Assembly: GCA_943787375.1 (NCBI GenBank)
Contig: CALSME010000005.1
Location: 272,211 to 336,210 of the forward strand
DNA: 64,000 nucleotides
Source: an uncultured Polaribacter sp.
GTDB taxonomy: Bacteria; Bacteroidota; Bacteroidia; Flavobacteriales; Flavobacteriaceae
Reading direction: 5' to 3'
Position 1 is the first letter of the stretch; every line of letters begins with the position of its first letter. Of this stretch, positions 52,991 to 62,638 are shown one piece after another. Position numbers and translations under genes: made by a program. Below the pieces are notes generated by a model that saw nothing but the letters and a program-made list of their open reading frames with translations, made no database searches and was not told the DNA's origin.

Positions 52991-53716
52991 TTATTTATCA
53001 GAAATACTTCCGCCAGAAGAGGTTTTCCGTATTATTTTTTTAGGAGTTCCTTTGTAGTCAATATCACCACCACTAGAAGCTCTAGCTTCTATTTTTTCAG
53101 ACGCATAGATATCAATGTTTGCGCCACTAGATACTTTTGCAATTACATTTTTGCTCATTAAATCATAGGCTTTTATAGTACTTCCGCTACTTGCTTTTGC
53201 CGCATGATTGTCTGCAGTACCAGCAATGCGAATGCTAGCTCCACTAGAGGTGTTTGTGGCAACGCTATTTGCTAACACGCTCATTCTTACAGATGCTCCG
53301 CTACTTGCATCTATAGAAATCTCATCCGATTGTATTTTTTTTACCGACCGAACTTCACTTCCGCTAGAGGCTTTCAATGAATGCAATTTTTTTATAGAAA
53401 CGTGTACTTTTTTCGACTTTGCACTCCAGATGTTTTTCTCAGCATAAATTTTTAAAACACCATTTTTTACTTCAGTAACAATCAGGTCTTGTAGGTTTTC
53501 GTCTGCTTCCACAGTTACAGCATTCTGGTCTTCCTGTGTGATGTAGACATTCAAATCAGTACTTGTTCTAATTGCAGTAAAATCTGCAGTTATTTTTCTA
53601 TTTTCAGTAACAACATTCCGATCTCCTTTGATGCCATTAAATGCCTCAACGACACAAGATGTGCAGACAATTGCAATTAAAAATGTAATGGCTAATTTTG
53701 TGATTTTTATTTTCAT
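52991..53716 (-). CDS. Lipoprotein with GIN (DUF2807) beta-helix repeats
   Basis: 241 residues. A lipobox-like segment (IVCTSC, Cys21) suggests a lipoprotein. From residue 117 an SSG motif recurs at 117, 138, 157, 176, 196, 214 and 233, i.e. every 18-21 residues, typical of the head-GIN (DUF2807) right-handed beta-helix. The protein is probably anchored at the outer membrane or in the periplasm. It lies downstream of the PspC gene but has its own ECF-like promoter. Confidence 0.85.
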   Translation of the reverse strand: MKIKITKLAITFLIAIVCTSCVVEAFNGIKGDRNVVTENRKITADFTAIRTSTDLNVYITQEDQNAVTVEADENLQDLIVTEVKNGVLKIYAEKNIWSAKSKKVHVSIKKLHSLKASSGSEVRSVKKIQSDEISIDASSGASVRMSVLANSVATNTSSGASIRIAGTADNHAAKASSGSTIKAYDLMSKNVIAKVSSGANIDIYASEKIEARASSGGDIDYKGTPKKIIRKTSSGGSISDK

Positions 53717-53755
53717 GATTGCTTTTTTTTTAGATGTTCATAAAGATACTCTTAA

Positions 53756-53783
53756 GAGACGTTTTTTAGAACCAAAAGGTTGC
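53756..53783 (-). promoter_or_regulatory. Candidate ECF-sigma promoter of the GIN gene
   Basis: On the minus strand GCAACC (53783-53778), 16 nt, then CGTCTC (53761-53756). AAC and CGTC cores with 16-nt spacing match the ECF pattern. Predicted start near 53749, 33 nt before the ATG at 53716. Confidence 0.5.
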
Positions 53784-53815
53784 TCAACTGTCTTATTTTT
53801 AGGACGAACCGTTCT

Positions 53816-55510
53816 CTAATCCTCTTCTTTTTCTGAATCTTCAAGCGCCTTTAGCACAGAGCTATGCAGCCCCTCTTCCGTCATTAAAAAATAATGTTTT
53901 ACCATTTCCCGATCGTAAGTGTTTGTGGTATTGTCAATATCATATAAAAAGTTTTTTGAAGAGTTGTCAAAGAAAATATACACTCCTTTTACGAGATAAA
54001 GGGTTACTTTAATTTCCTCGTCTTTAAAGAAGTTTTGATAGTCAGAAATATAAAAAGCGTCCAAAATTAATTTATTGTCTACCATTTCAAAATGGTATTG
54101 AATTGCTTTTGAATTCTTTTTTGCAGCCCTTCTATTTCTTCCAGTGGAGGTTTTCTGAATGGTGAAATAACTGGTGTCCGTTGTACTCATTTCCACATCA
54201 ATTGCTACATCATTACGATATACCTTCATTTTACCAGCTACTTCCTCTACAATTTGTTCCCTGTAGTTTCGACGCCTGTTTAGTTTGTTCTTATAGAATA
54301 CAGTATCGTCGTTCCACACTTTTAGCGTTAAGGTGTCATTGGCAACCAGTGCGAGGTTGTTTTTACTGATGCTATTTCCGTCGATGGCATGTGTTGTAGC
54401 AAATTCAATTCCTGCAAAACCAAGACCAAAAGCTGCAATCAACCAAAGACCTAATAGCGTCAAAGAAGTCGTTTTGTGTAATTTTCGGACACTTTTAGAT
54501 AAAATTCGCAAACCTAAAATGAAAAGAATTAGAAAAGGGATCACAAATGCCAAAAACAGAAACGTGGTTAACAACCATCTTGGAAACATCGATCCAGAAA
54601 AGAAAGGAGGTAAAAACTGTCCGTCAATGTTTAAGAACTCTAAACTGCCAATAGAGAAAGCGCCAAAAATTGAAAAGAGTAAACCAGCCGTAGAAAAAAT
54701 AATTAAAATTACTCCGATACATTTTCCAACAACTTTAAAAATTGCCATAATAATTTTACCTAGAGCGTCAAGAAAATCCTGGATGCCATTATTTTTTTTT
54801 GATTTTTGTTTCATTTTTTCCGAAAATTCATTTGCAGTGTTTTTTAACTTTTCAGAAGCCAAATTTGCGCCATCTTTCAATTTGTCAGATGCCTGATTTG
54901 CAGCTTGCTTTACCGTATCAGAAACATTGCCAAACTCCTCACGAATTTTTCTTTCAATATTATCAATATTTACAGCCTCACCTTCCATTTGTAATTTTTC
55001 GGCAGTAGTTTTTGCTTCAGGAAGCAAAATCCAAAGAATGATATAAGCCAAAACGCCAATTCCTAAACCCGCCAACGTGGTAAACAGAAAAACCAAACGA
55101 ATCCAAATAGTGTCTACATTAAAGTAATGCGCAATACCAGCGGCAACACCCCCCAAAAATTTATCTTCACCATCTCTAAATAGTTTTTTGCCTTTACTGT
55201 TGTTTCTCTGGTAAGAATAACTTGCGTCATTGTAAGACTCTTCCGCTTCCGCATAATCCTCAGGTTGTCCCATTATTGTAATAACATCGTCAATGTCATT
55301 TTCATTGACAACTTGCCTTTTATCGGTAATTTTTTCTGATAAAAGTTCACTAATACGCGCTTCTATATCTGCAATGATTTCGTTTTTACCCTGTGGATCG
55401 TCACTTAAAGATTTAGAAATGGCATCCAAATACCTTCTTAATTTCTGAAAAGCCCGCTCGTCTATATGGAAAAAGAATCCGCCTAAATTGATGTTTATTG
55501 TCTTATTCAT
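53816..55510 (-). CDS. PspC domain envelope protein
   Basis: 564 residues. The N-terminal part (1-100) is a soluble helical region with a bipartite Leu/Glu pattern. The PspC domain follows (about 108-170: FRDGEDKFLGGVAAGIAHYF, then LAYIILWILLPE). Helical linkers (about 185-245) lead to three or four membrane segments (about 255-365), and the last 190 residues are beta-rich and extracytoplasmic. PspC in the phage-shock response senses envelope stress. Overlaps padR by 8 bp (ATGAATAA), so it is coupled to its regulator. Confidence 0.87.
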   Translation of the reverse strand: MNKTININLGGFFFHIDERAFQKLRRYLDAISKSLSDDPQGKNEIIADIEARISELLSEKITDKRQVVNENDIDDVITIMGQPEDYAEAEESYNDASYSYQRNNSKGKKLFRDGEDKFLGGVAAGIAHYFNVDTIWIRLVFLFTTLAGLGIGVLAYIILWILLPEAKTTAEKLQMEGEAVNIDNIERKIREEFGNVSDTVKQAANQASDKLKDGANLASEKLKNTANEFSEKMKQKSKKNNGIQDFLDALGKIIMAIFKVVGKCIGVILIIFSTAGLLFSIFGAFSIGSLEFLNIDGQFLPPFFSGSMFPRWLLTTFLFLAFVIPFLILFILGLRILSKSVRKLHKTTSLTLLGLWLIAAFGLGFAGIEFATTHAIDGNSISKNNLALVANDTLTLKVWNDDTVFYKNKLNRRRNYREQIVEEVAGKMKVYRNDVAIDVEMSTTDTSYFTIQKTSTGRNRRAAKKNSKAIQYHFEMVDNKLILDAFYISDYQNFFKDEEIKVTLYLVKGVYIFFDNSSKNFLYDIDNTTNTYDREMVKHYFLMTEEGLHSSVLKALEDSEKEED

Positions 55511-55847
55511 GTGTTGTCGATTTTGTACTAGTTACTAAGTTTACTGCTGCTACTAAATTGCCCCATGTGGTACTTAATTCTTTTAAAAATAGGGCGCCGT
55601 TTTCTGTTAAAACGTAATATTTTCTGGGAGGGCCAGAGGTAGATTCTTCCCACCGATATGTTAATAATCCGGTGTTTTTAAGGCGTGTTAATAAGGGGTA
55701 AATAGTACCTTCAACCACGATCATTTCTGCCTTTTTTAAACTGGAAAGAATTTCAGAAGTGTATGCATCACCATTTTTTAAGATGGATAAAATGCAAAAT
55801 TCTAAAACACCCTTTCGCATTTGTGCTTTTGTGTTTTCGATCTTCAT
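55503..55847 (-). CDS. PadR-family transcriptional regulator
   Basis: 114 residues, the small PadR subgroup. Winged helix: KGVLEFCILSILKNGDAYTSEIL, VVEGTIYPLLTRLKNTGLL, and the wing EESTSGPPRKYYVLTENGALF. PadR repressors usually respond to phenolics or envelope signals. It lies 20 bp downstream of DUF4870 and overlaps the PspC gene. Confidence 0.92.
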   Translation of the reverse strand: MKIENTKAQMRKGVLEFCILSILKNGDAYTSEILSSLKKAEMIVVEGTIYPLLTRLKNTGLLTYRWEESTSGPPRKYYVLTENGALFLKELSTTWGNLVAAVNLVTSTKSTTHE

Positions 55848-55867
55848 TTATTGGAGTTTAAGAATCA

Positions 55868-56302
55868 TTATTTTATAAACTTTATGGAAAAAGGGTAGGT
55901 ATAACTTTCGCCCTCTTTCGCTTTTAAAGAAGCAATTATTACGAGCGCAATTCCAATTAAATAAACAATTCCTACAATCGTACCGACACTTAAAAAGCCG
56001 AAAATATTTTGGAAATTTAAATTGAAGTTTATTGTATCAAAATTCTTCAAATCGTTCAGGTTTCTAAAGACATTTCCCATAACAAGACCACCAACAAAAA
56101 CACTTAAAATAAAGACATACAACGTATAGCTAATATTAAAGTTGATAGCTTCTTTGCCATGTGCATCTAAAAACGGACTTCTCTCCTTTAGTGTTTGCCA
56201 TGCAATTAACGGCGTAATAATTTGACCAAAGGGAAAAATTAAACCTGCAAAAGCAGAAATGTGAATTAAAAAAGCATTGGTGTTTGTCCGGTTTTGTTTC
56301 AT
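55868..56302 (-). CDS. DUF4870 membrane protein
   Basis: 144 residues from the ATG at 56302 (MKQNRTNTNAFLIHISAFAG). An upstream in-frame ATG at 56335 lies within the -7 box and is rejected. Three to four membrane helices; LIHISAFAGLIFPFGQIITP and FLDAHGKEAINFNISY are DUF4870 hallmarks. First gene of DUF4870-padR-PspC. Confidence 0.85.
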   Translation of the reverse strand: MKQNRTNTNAFLIHISAFAGLIFPFGQIITPLIAWQTLKERSPFLDAHGKEAINFNISYTLYVFILSVFVGGLVMGNVFRNLNDLKNFDTINFNLNFQNIFGFLSVGTIVGIVYLIGIALVIIASLKAKEGESYTYPFSIKFIK

Positions 56303-56332
56303 AAGTTGAATTTTATATGCTACTTTCTTATG

Positions 56333-56367
56333 CAAATATATATCTTTAAGATAGTATTATGCAATAC
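56333..56367 (-). promoter_or_regulatory. DUF4870-padR-PspC promoter and candidate PadR operator
   Basis: Minus-strand TATATTTG (56340-56333) is a perfect -7 box. GTATT-ATGC-AATAC (56354-56367) is a 14-bp palindrome that covers the -33 position, where a repressor would block the polymerase. Predicted start near 56328; leader about 26 nt. Confidence 0.5.
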
Positions 56368-56511
56368 ATAGTACTAAAATTAATAAACTTTAACATTTGC
56401 AACCTTTTCAATTTAAAAGATGAAACAACGAAAAGTATTGTTGATACTCAGTTTTTTAAGTATCTTGTGATCGTTATTTTTTTTTATAATTTTAACTTTT
56501 AGCATTTAAAA

Positions 56512-56967
56512 ATGAAATTTACCCCGTCCAAAGTCAATCTTTTTAACCTTGTAAAATTACCTTTAGCCTATTTTGGAGGTGTTAGAGTGCGGTCGATCAC
56601 AAACAAAGAAGTCACTGCATCTATCAAACACGCTTGGAAGAATCAAAACCCGTTTAAAAGCATGTTCTGGGCAGCCCAAGGAATGGCTGCAGAAATGCCA
56701 ACAGGAGTTTTGGTAATGAAGGCCATCAAAGATTCTGGGCGAAATGTTTCCATGTTGGTAACACATCAAGAAGCAGATTTTTATAAAAAAGCGACCGGAA
56801 AAATTACATTTTCTTGCACAGGAGGAGACGAGATACGAGCTGCCATCGATCGATCGATAGAAACAGGAGAGGGGCAAAAAGTTGTTTTAGTCTCCGAAGG
56901 AACAAATACCGATGGAATTGTTGTTTCTAAATTCCAATTCCATTGGAGTCTACGCGTTAAAAATTAA
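56512..56967 (+). CDS. DUF4442 hotdog-fold (thioesterase-like) protein
   Basis: 151 residues. MGVRVRSITNKEVTASIKHAWKNQNPF-like start with FGGVRVRSI, WAAQGMAAEMPTGVLVM in the central helix, and ITFSCTGGDEIRAAI are typical of DUF4442/PaaI-related hotdog proteins. It could be an acyl-CoA thioesterase; the catalytic residues are not certain. Alone on the plus strand. Confidence 0.75.
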   Translation: MKFTPSKVNLFNLVKLPLAYFGGVRVRSITNKEVTASIKHAWKNQNPFKSMFWAAQGMAAEMPTGVLVMKAIKDSGRNVSMLVTHQEADFYKKATGKITFSCTGGDEIRAAIDRSIETGEGQKVVLVSEGTNTDGIVVSKFQFHWSLRVKN

Positions 56968-56979
56968 AAGATCTATCTT

Positions 56980-57414
56980 TTATTTTATCCTTTCAAAAAT
57001 AAAATCAAGTTGAAAGTTTTCATTAGAAACTTCCGCCTTCAATAGGGGGCCATCGATATAATATTTTATTTTTTTCGGGAATTCATTTCTAAGATTCTCA
57101 CAAACAAAAAAAGTTGCTGTTTGCTCAGTAAATTGAAACAGTGTTGGAATTTCATGAATTCCAGAAACCTCTAAAAACAACGAATCGTTTTTTTCTAAGA
57201 TGCGTAATTGCTCAAAAAAGGTAGTGTCTTTTCCTTTTAAACTAAGCCCAAACCCTGTAAAATCCATTCGCCAATTCTCATAGGTTTTTATACTGTCAGT
57301 AGTATTTGTACGAATCCATTCACCAATTAAAAAAGAAGGTTTTTTTTGGGTCGCTTTTTTTTGTTGACAAGAAGTGGCGATGAATAAACAACAAATTAAG
57401 AAATAATATTTCAT
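56980..57414 (-). CDS. Putative lipoprotein with lipocalin-like fold
   Basis: 144 residues. Signal peptide with a lipobox (FIATSC, Cys near 16), then SFLIGEWIRTNTTDSIKTYENW and a run of about seven alternating strands. Probably a small periplasmic lipoprotein resembling Bacteroidota lipocalin-like proteins. Function unknown. Confidence 0.6.
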   Translation of the reverse strand: MKYYFLICCLFIATSCQQKKATQKKPSFLIGEWIRTNTTDSIKTYENWRMDFTGFGLSLKGKDTTFFEQLRILEKNDSLFLEVSGIHEIPTLFQFTEQTATFFVCENLRNEFPKKIKYYIDGPLLKAEVSNENFQLDFIFERIK

Positions 57415-57508
57415 AAGATAAATTGATTGTTATTCAAAGATACTTAAAACGAACTATTTAACTTTCCGATAAAAAGTGTAAATTCGCAATCCAAGAAAAG
57501 AACAATAA

Positions 57509-58585
57509 ATGTTAGACAAAATAAGAATTGTAAAGCAACGTTATGATGAGGTTTCTGATTTAATCATTCAGCCAGAAATTATCATGAATCAAAAGCGGTA
57601 TGCGCAATTGAGTAAAGAATACAAAGATTTAGGAGATGTTGTAAAAAAGGGAGAAGAATATCAAACCTTATTAAACAATATTGTGGAAGCTAAAGAAATT
57701 CTATCTGACGGTTCTGACGCTGAAATGAATGAGATGGCCAAAATGGAAATCGACGAAGCCAATATTCGAATTCCACAATTGGAAGAAGATATTAAGTTTT
57801 TATTAATTCCAAAAGATCCTGAAGACTCCAAAAATGCGGTAGTGGAGTTAAGAGCTGGAACCGGTGGAGATGAAGCGAGTATTTTTGCAGGAGATTTGTT
57901 TCGAATGTATTCAAAATACTGTGAAAGTAAAGGATGGAAAGTATCTACAGTAGATTATTCTGAAGGAACCAATGGAGGTTTTAAAGAAATTCAGTTTGAA
58001 GTAAATGGCCCCGATGTGTATGGAACCTTAAAATTTGAAGCAGGAGTGCATCGTGTTCAGCGAGTTCCCCAAACAGAAACTCAAGGACGTGTACATACAT
58101 CAGCAGCTACCTGTATGGTTTTTCCAGAAGCAGAAGAGTTTGATGTAGAAATAAATCCAAAAGATGTCCGAATCGATTTTTTCTGTTCTTCAGGTCCAGG
58201 AGGCCAATCCGTAAATACAACCTATTCAGCAGTGCGTTTAACACACGTTCCAACTGGATTGGTGGCACAGTGTCAAGATCAGAAAAGTCAGCACAAGAAT
58301 AAAGAGAAAGCCTTTAAAGTATTGCGTTCTCGTTTGTATGATATGGAGTTGGCCAAGAAAAATGCAGAAGATGCGCTCAAGCGTGGTTCTATGGTTTCAT
58401 CAGGAGACAGAAGTGCAAAGATTAGAACCTACAACTATTCACAAGGGCGTGTTACAGACCACAGAATAGGTTTAACCTTATATGATCTATCTAACATTGT
58501 AAATGGAGACATTCAGAAAATTATTGATGAATTGATGTTGGCCGAAAATACAGAAAAATTGAAACAATTAAGTGACGGTTTTTAG
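57509..58585 (+). CDS. prfA: Peptide chain release factor 1
   Basis: Terminates translation at UAA and UAG. 358 residues. GGQ at 231-233 in [11 protein letters not shown], the codon-recognition PxT as PQT (187-189), and [16 protein letters not shown]. Standard length. Own terminator follows. Confidence 0.97.
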   Translation: MLDKIRIVKQRYDEVSDLIIQPEIIMNQKRYAQLSKEYKDLGDVVKKGEEYQTLLNNIVEAKEILSDGSDAEMNEMAKMEIDEANIRIPQLEEDIKFLLIPKDPEDSKNAVVELRAGTGGDEASIFAGDLFRMYSKYCESKGWKVSTVDYSEGTNGGFKEIQFEVNGPDVYGTLKFEAGVHRVQRVPQTETQGRVHTSAATCMVFPEAEEFDVEINPKDVRIDFFCSSGPGGQSVNTTYSAVRLTHVPTGLVAQCQDQKSQHKNKEKAFKVLRSRLYDMELAKKNAEDALKRGSMVSSGDRSAKIRTYNYSQGRVTDHRIGLTLYDLSNIVNGDIQKIIDELMLAENTEKLKQLSDGF

Positions 58586-58612
58586 TCATTATAATAGCAA
58601 AGTAAAACAAAG

Positions 58613-58651
58613 AAAAACGCTTAAATTTCCAAGGAACTTTAAGCGTTTTTT
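58613..58651 (+). terminator. prfA terminator
   Basis: AAAAACGCTTAAA and TTTAAGCGTTTTT around a 12-nt loop, ending with a T-run 28-66 bp after the stop. Confidence 0.8.
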
Positions 58652-58704
58652 ATTCAGTAAAATGCAATTTCACAATCCGTACATCTCAAAACTTTACTGG
58701 TATA

Positions 58705-59283
58705 TTACGAATTCCGCTGTTTGTTAATTTCGTCTTGTAGTTGTCTTCTCAGTTTTTGTTCATTCACTACAGAACTCTTACGATATGCGGTTAATTCCTG
58801 TTCGATTTCAGTTAAGTTGTTTTGTGCCTTTTTGGTTAAATGCTTGTTATTGTTAAATTTATAAATATAGTAACACAACCCTAAAAGAAGTAAAAGAATG
58901 ATAGACCAAAGGATTAAATTGTATTTTTTTTTGCTCATTACAGCACCAAAAAGAACGATATTGTTTTCTTTTTGAAGCGATTGATTAAGCGCTATTTGCG
59001 TCAAGTCTGCCTGTGCCTTTAAACTTTCAAAGTTTTGTATTTCTAGCTTTAAAAAAGCCTCTTTTTCAACGAGTTGTTGCTTGTAGTTTTCAACGCTATC
59101 TAGGGATTGACGCTTTAATTCTTGAAAATGAATTTTCTTAATAATTTTATACCCCTCATAACTGTTAGAAATGGTATAAATCGAATCAAATAGCGTGGCT
59201 AATGGTATTGGTTTTTTAAGATTATTTTGGGCATTCATAAGGCCAAAAACAAATAAAAATAAGGAGAATACAACTGATTTCAT
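58705..59283 (-). CDS. Membrane-anchored coiled-coil protein of unknown function
   Basis: 192 residues. Signal peptide (1-18, LMNAQ), a coiled-coil region (40-110: KQSLD, SVENYKQQLVEKEAFLKL), one membrane helix (about 122-145: LILWSIILLLLLGLCYYI) and a cytoplasmic coiled coil (TEIEQELTAYRKS). A helical stalk with a single membrane span. No family recognised. Confidence 0.5.
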   Translation of the reverse strand: MKSVVFSLFLFVFGLMNAQNNLKKPIPLATLFDSIYTISNSYEGYKIIKKIHFQELKRQSLDSVENYKQQLVEKEAFLKLEIQNFESLKAQADLTQIALNQSLQKENNIVLFGAVMSKKKYNLILWSIILLLLLGLCYYIYKFNNNKHLTKKAQNNLTEIEQELTAYRKSSVVNEQKLRRQLQDEINKQRNS

Positions 59284-59312
59284 TTCGTGTTTTTTAGAAA
59301 TATAAAGTTAAT

Positions 59313-59343
59313 AAAAAAACCCAAACTTTTGTTTGGGTTTTTT
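59313..59343 (-). terminator. Terminator of the rplT operon
   Basis: CCCAAAC and GTTTGGG with flanking A and T runs around TTTT, 20 bp downstream of rplT and shared with the end of the unrelated gene. Confidence 0.8.
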
Positions 59344-59365
59344 ATGTATAAGCAAGTATTAATAT

Positions 59366-59710
59366 TTATTTAATTTTCTCTACAACAGCCTTAAAAGTCT
59401 CTGGGTTGTTTACGGCTAAATCAGCTAAAACCTTACGGTTTAATTCGATGTTATTCGCTTTTACTTTTCCCATAAACTGAGAATAAGACATTCCGTGTAA
59501 ACGAGCTGCGGCATTAATACGCACAATCCATAAAGAACGAAAGTTTCTCTTATTGTTTTTACGGTCACGGTATGCATAAAGCATTCCTTTTTCAACCGCA
59601 TTTTTTGCTACTGTATAAACGTTTTTTCTACGTCCAAAGTAACCTTTTGCTGCCTTCAAGATTTTTTTTCTTCTTTTTCTTGAGGCTACTGAATTTACTG
59701 ATCTTGGCAT
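59366..59710 (-). CDS. rplT: Ribosomal protein bL20
   Basis: 114 residues, typical bL20: [20 protein letters not shown], then [20 protein letters not shown] and [20 protein letters not shown]. Last gene of thrS-infC-rpmI-rplT. Confidence 0.98.
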   Translation of the reverse strand: MPRSVNSVASRKRRKKILKAAKGYFGRRKNVYTVAKNAVEKGMLYAYRDRKNNKRNFRSLWIVRINAAARLHGMSYSQFMGKVKANNIELNRKVLADLAVNNPETFKAVVEKIK

Positions 59711-59803
59711 AATTTCAATTGTTTTTTGTAGTTGGCGGCTTGTATTACAAACACTTTAATTGCCAAACTCCATGGTTAATGATTAAATTCCCGAATTAAC
59801 TAA

Positions 59804-59998
59804 TTAAATAGCTAATTGTTGTTTGATGTTTGCAACATCTGACTTATGTACCAAAGTATCATGAGTCAATCTTAGCTTACGTTTCTTAGACTTCTTTGTT
59901 AAGATGTGACTCTTAAACGCGTGCTTTCTTTTGATTTTTCCAGAACCAGTAACTTTAAATCGTTTCTTGGCACTAGATTTGGTTTTCATTTTAGGCAT
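59804..59998 (-). CDS. rpmI: Ribosomal protein bL35
   Basis: 64 residues: [20 protein letters not shown], then [20 protein letters not shown]. Typical basic bL35, 93 bp upstream of rplT. Confidence 0.98.
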   Translation of the reverse strand: MPKMKTKSSAKKRFKVTGSGKIKRKHAFKSHILTKKSKKRKLRLTHDTLVHKSDVANIKQQLAI

Positions 59999-60031
59999 TC
60001 TCCTTCGTTTTTATATCTTGCTTATAGATAG

Positions 60032-60592
60032 TTATTTTACTTTTTTGGGAGCGATAAACATAATCATACGCTTACCTTCTAATCTTGGTAATTGCTCCAC
60101 CTTACCGTATTCTTCTAATTCTTGAGCTAACTTTAATAAAAGAATTTGTCCTTGTTCTTTAAAGATAATAGATCTTCCTTTAAAGAACACAAAAGCTTTT
60201 AATTTAGCACCTTCTTGTAAAAATTTGACTGCATGTTTTTTCTTAAAATCATAATCATGCTCATCAGTTTGAGGTCCAAAACGAATTTCTTTTACAATTA
60301 CCTTGGTGGCTTTTGATTTTAAAACTTTTTCGCGTTTCTTTTGCTCGTACATGAACTTTTTGTAATCGATAATTTTACAAACAGGGGGTACCGCTTTTGG
60401 TGAAATTTCAACCAAGTCTAGTTCTTGCTCTTTGGCAAGTTCTTTCGCTTTGTCTAATGAATAAACACCCACCTCTATATTTTCGCCAACTAAACGAACT
60501 TCATTAACGTACTTAATTTTGTCGTTTATTCTGTGTTGGTCTTCTTTGATTACTCGTAAAGGTCTTTTAGACCTTGATCTCCTGATTGCTAT
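60032..60592 (-). CDS. infC: Translation initiation factor IF-3
   Basis: 186 residues if started at the ATA at 60592 (revcomp of positions 60590-60592). The in-frame sequence then reads [20 protein letters not shown], which is the usual IF-3 N-terminus with its M as isoleucine codon. A TAA stop lies two codons upstream, so no ATG, GTG or TTG start exists before it; a GTG at 60472 would drop the first 40 residues of the conserved N-terminal domain. An AUA start is therefore most likely. Non-canonical starts in infC allow IF-3 autoregulation in other bacteria. Confidence 0.95.
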   Translation of the reverse strand: MAIRRSRSKRPLRVIKEDQHRINDKIKYVNEVRLVGENIEVGVYSLDKAKELAKEQELDLVEISPKAVPPVCKIIDYKKFMYEQKKREKVLKSKATKVIVKEIRFGPQTDEHDYDFKKKHAVKFLQEGAKLKAFVFFKGRSIIFKEQGQILLLKLAQELEEYGKVEQLPRLEGKRMIMFIAPKKVK

Positions 60593-60674
60593 GACTTATA
60601 AATTTAAAATTAAACAGCAGTTGTTTTTCACAACCTTATTCTTATAAACTTTTGTAAAGTTAAATCTAAATTAT

Positions 60675-62615
60675 TTAAAACTCAACGAAAGTCTTACTTA
60701 CTTCTTTTTTTATTAGGGCAACAAAAGCAGCTATCGTAAAAGTTCCGATATCTCCTTCACCATGCTTCCTTACAGAAACAGTACCTTCTTGTTCCTCTTT
60801 TTCGCCAACAATAATCATAAATGGGATCTTGCTAACTTCTGCATCTCGAATCTTACGACCCGTTTTCTCATTTCTGTTGTCTACGAGGGCGCGAATTTCG
60901 GAATTTTCTAACGATTCTAAAACTTTTTCTGAATATTTTTGATATTTCTCACTGATTGGCAATAAGATAACCTGATCTGGAGTCAACCAAAGTGGGAAGT
61001 TTCCGCCTGTATGCTCGAGTAGTACTGCAATGAAGCGTTCCATAGAACCAAAAGGAGCTCTGTGAATCATTACCGGTCTGTGTAGTTGATTATCGGCACC
61101 TTTATAAGTCAAATCAAACCTTTCAGGCAAATTATAGTCCACTTGAATGGTTCCAAGTTGCCAACTTCTGCCCAAAGCGTCCTTTACCATGAAGTCTAAT
61201 TTAGGACCATAAAAGGCAGCTTCACCCTCTTCAATCACAAAATCTAAGCCTTTGTCCTTTGCAGCATTTATAATTGCGTTCTCTGCAATCTCCCATGTAG
61301 CAACATCACCAATGTACTTGTCAGAATTTTTAGAATCTCTTACAGAAACCTGAGCCGTAAAGTCCTCAAAACCTAAAGATTTAAAGACATATAATACCAA
61401 ATCAATGACCTCCTTAAACTCCTGGTCCAATTGTTCAGGAGTACAAAAAATATGCGCATCATCTTGCGTAAAACCCCTTACACGAGTTAATCCATGTAAT
61501 TCTCCACTTTGTTCATATCGATATACCGTACCAAATTCAGCAAAACGCTTCGGTAAATCCTTATAAGAATACGGTTTAAAATTGTAAACCTCACAGTGAT
61601 GTGGACAGTTCATAGGTTTCAATAGAAACTCCTCATCCATTTTCGGAGTCTTAATTGTTTGAAAACTATCAGCACCGTACTTTTCATAATGACCAGAAGT
61701 CACATACAATTCCTTTTGACCGATATGGGGCGTCATTACCATTTCATAGCCAGCCTTCTTCTGTGCTTTCTTCAAAAAATCCTCCAATCGTCCTCTTAAA
61801 GCAGCACCCTTTGGCAGCCATAATGGCAACCCAGCACCCACTTTCTGAGAAAAAGTGAATAATTCCAATTCCTTTCCTAGCTTTCGATGGTCACGTTTTT
61901 TAGCCTCCTCCAAGAGTTCTAGATACTCCGTAAGCATCTTTTGTTTTGGAAAAGAGATTCCGTAAACACGCGTCAATTGATTATTTTTCTCGTCACCACG
62001 CCAATAAGCACCAGCAACGTTCATTATTTTTATGGCCTTAATGATTCCAGTATTCGGAACATGTCCCCCTCTACATAAATCAGAAAAATTACTGTGATCA
62101 CAAAACGTAATATCACCATCCGTCAAGTTCTCAATAAGTTCAACTTTATACTCATTTTCTTCACCCTCATATAAAGACAATGCATCCGCCTTAGAAACCG
62201 ATCGCATAGAAAACTCATGTTTTCCACGAGCAATCTCTAAAAACTTAGCCTCAAGCTTTTTAAAGTCGTTTTCAGAAAGTACCTCCTTGCCCAAATCAAC
62301 ATCATAGTAAAATCCATTATCAATAGCAGGTCCAATGGTTAATTTTGCAGAAGGATGAAACGCTAAAATAGTCTCCGCCAAAACGTGTGCAGAAGAATGC
62401 CAAAAAGCCTTCTTACCATTCGCATCATTAAACGTATACAATATCAAAGAACCATCCGAGGTTAATGCCGTGCTGGTTTCAACCGTTGTACCATTAAAGT
62501 TTGCCGAAATAACGTTTCTAGCAAACCCTTCGCTAATGCTTTTTGCAACATCCATCGGAGTGCTGTTTATTGCAAACTCCTTAATAGTTCCGTCAGGTAA
62601 AGTGATTTTAATCAT
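60675..62615 (-). CDS. thrS: Threonyl-tRNA synthetase
   Basis: Charges tRNA-Thr. 646 residues: TGS domain (1-60), second domain with HSSAHVLAETI (editing), and a catalytic domain with MNCPHHCEVY and the zinc-site cysteine, RYEQSGELHGLTRVRGF and HRAPFGSMERFIA, then the anticodon domain (VILLPISEKYQKYS). Full length, first gene of thrS-infC-rpmI-rplT. Confidence 0.98.
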   Translation of the reverse strand: MIKITLPDGTIKEFAINSTPMDVAKSISEGFARNVISANFNGTTVETSTALTSDGSLILYTFNDANGKKAFWHSSAHVLAETILAFHPSAKLTIGPAIDNGFYYDVDLGKEVLSENDFKKLEAKFLEIARGKHEFSMRSVSKADALSLYEGEENEYKVELIENLTDGDITFCDHSNFSDLCRGGHVPNTGIIKAIKIMNVAGAYWRGDEKNNQLTRVYGISFPKQKMLTEYLELLEEAKKRDHRKLGKELELFTFSQKVGAGLPLWLPKGAALRGRLEDFLKKAQKKAGYEMVMTPHIGQKELYVTSGHYEKYGADSFQTIKTPKMDEEFLLKPMNCPHHCEVYNFKPYSYKDLPKRFAEFGTVYRYEQSGELHGLTRVRGFTQDDAHIFCTPEQLDQEFKEVIDLVLYVFKSLGFEDFTAQVSVRDSKNSDKYIGDVATWEIAENAIINAAKDKGLDFVIEEGEAAFYGPKLDFMVKDALGRSWQLGTIQVDYNLPERFDLTYKGADNQLHRPVMIHRAPFGSMERFIAVLLEHTGGNFPLWLTPDQVILLPISEKYQKYSEKVLESLENSEIRALVDNRNEKTGRKIRDAEVSKIPFMIIVGEKEEQEGTVSVRKHGEGDIGTFTIAAFVALIKKEVSKTFVEF

Positions 62616-62638
62616 TTAATATCTATAATTTGAGTCTA

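Noticed and set aside
53000..53370. Regular nucleotide repeats resembling a CRISPR array
   Set aside because: They encode the SSG protein repeats of the GIN lipoprotein and are not identical repeats with spacers.
56303..56335. Upstream start for DUF4870
   Set aside because: That ATG lies within the -7 box, upstream of the predicted transcription start.
60470..60472. GTG as the infC start
   Set aside because: It would remove 40 conserved residues of IF-3; the upstream ATA gives the full N-terminus.
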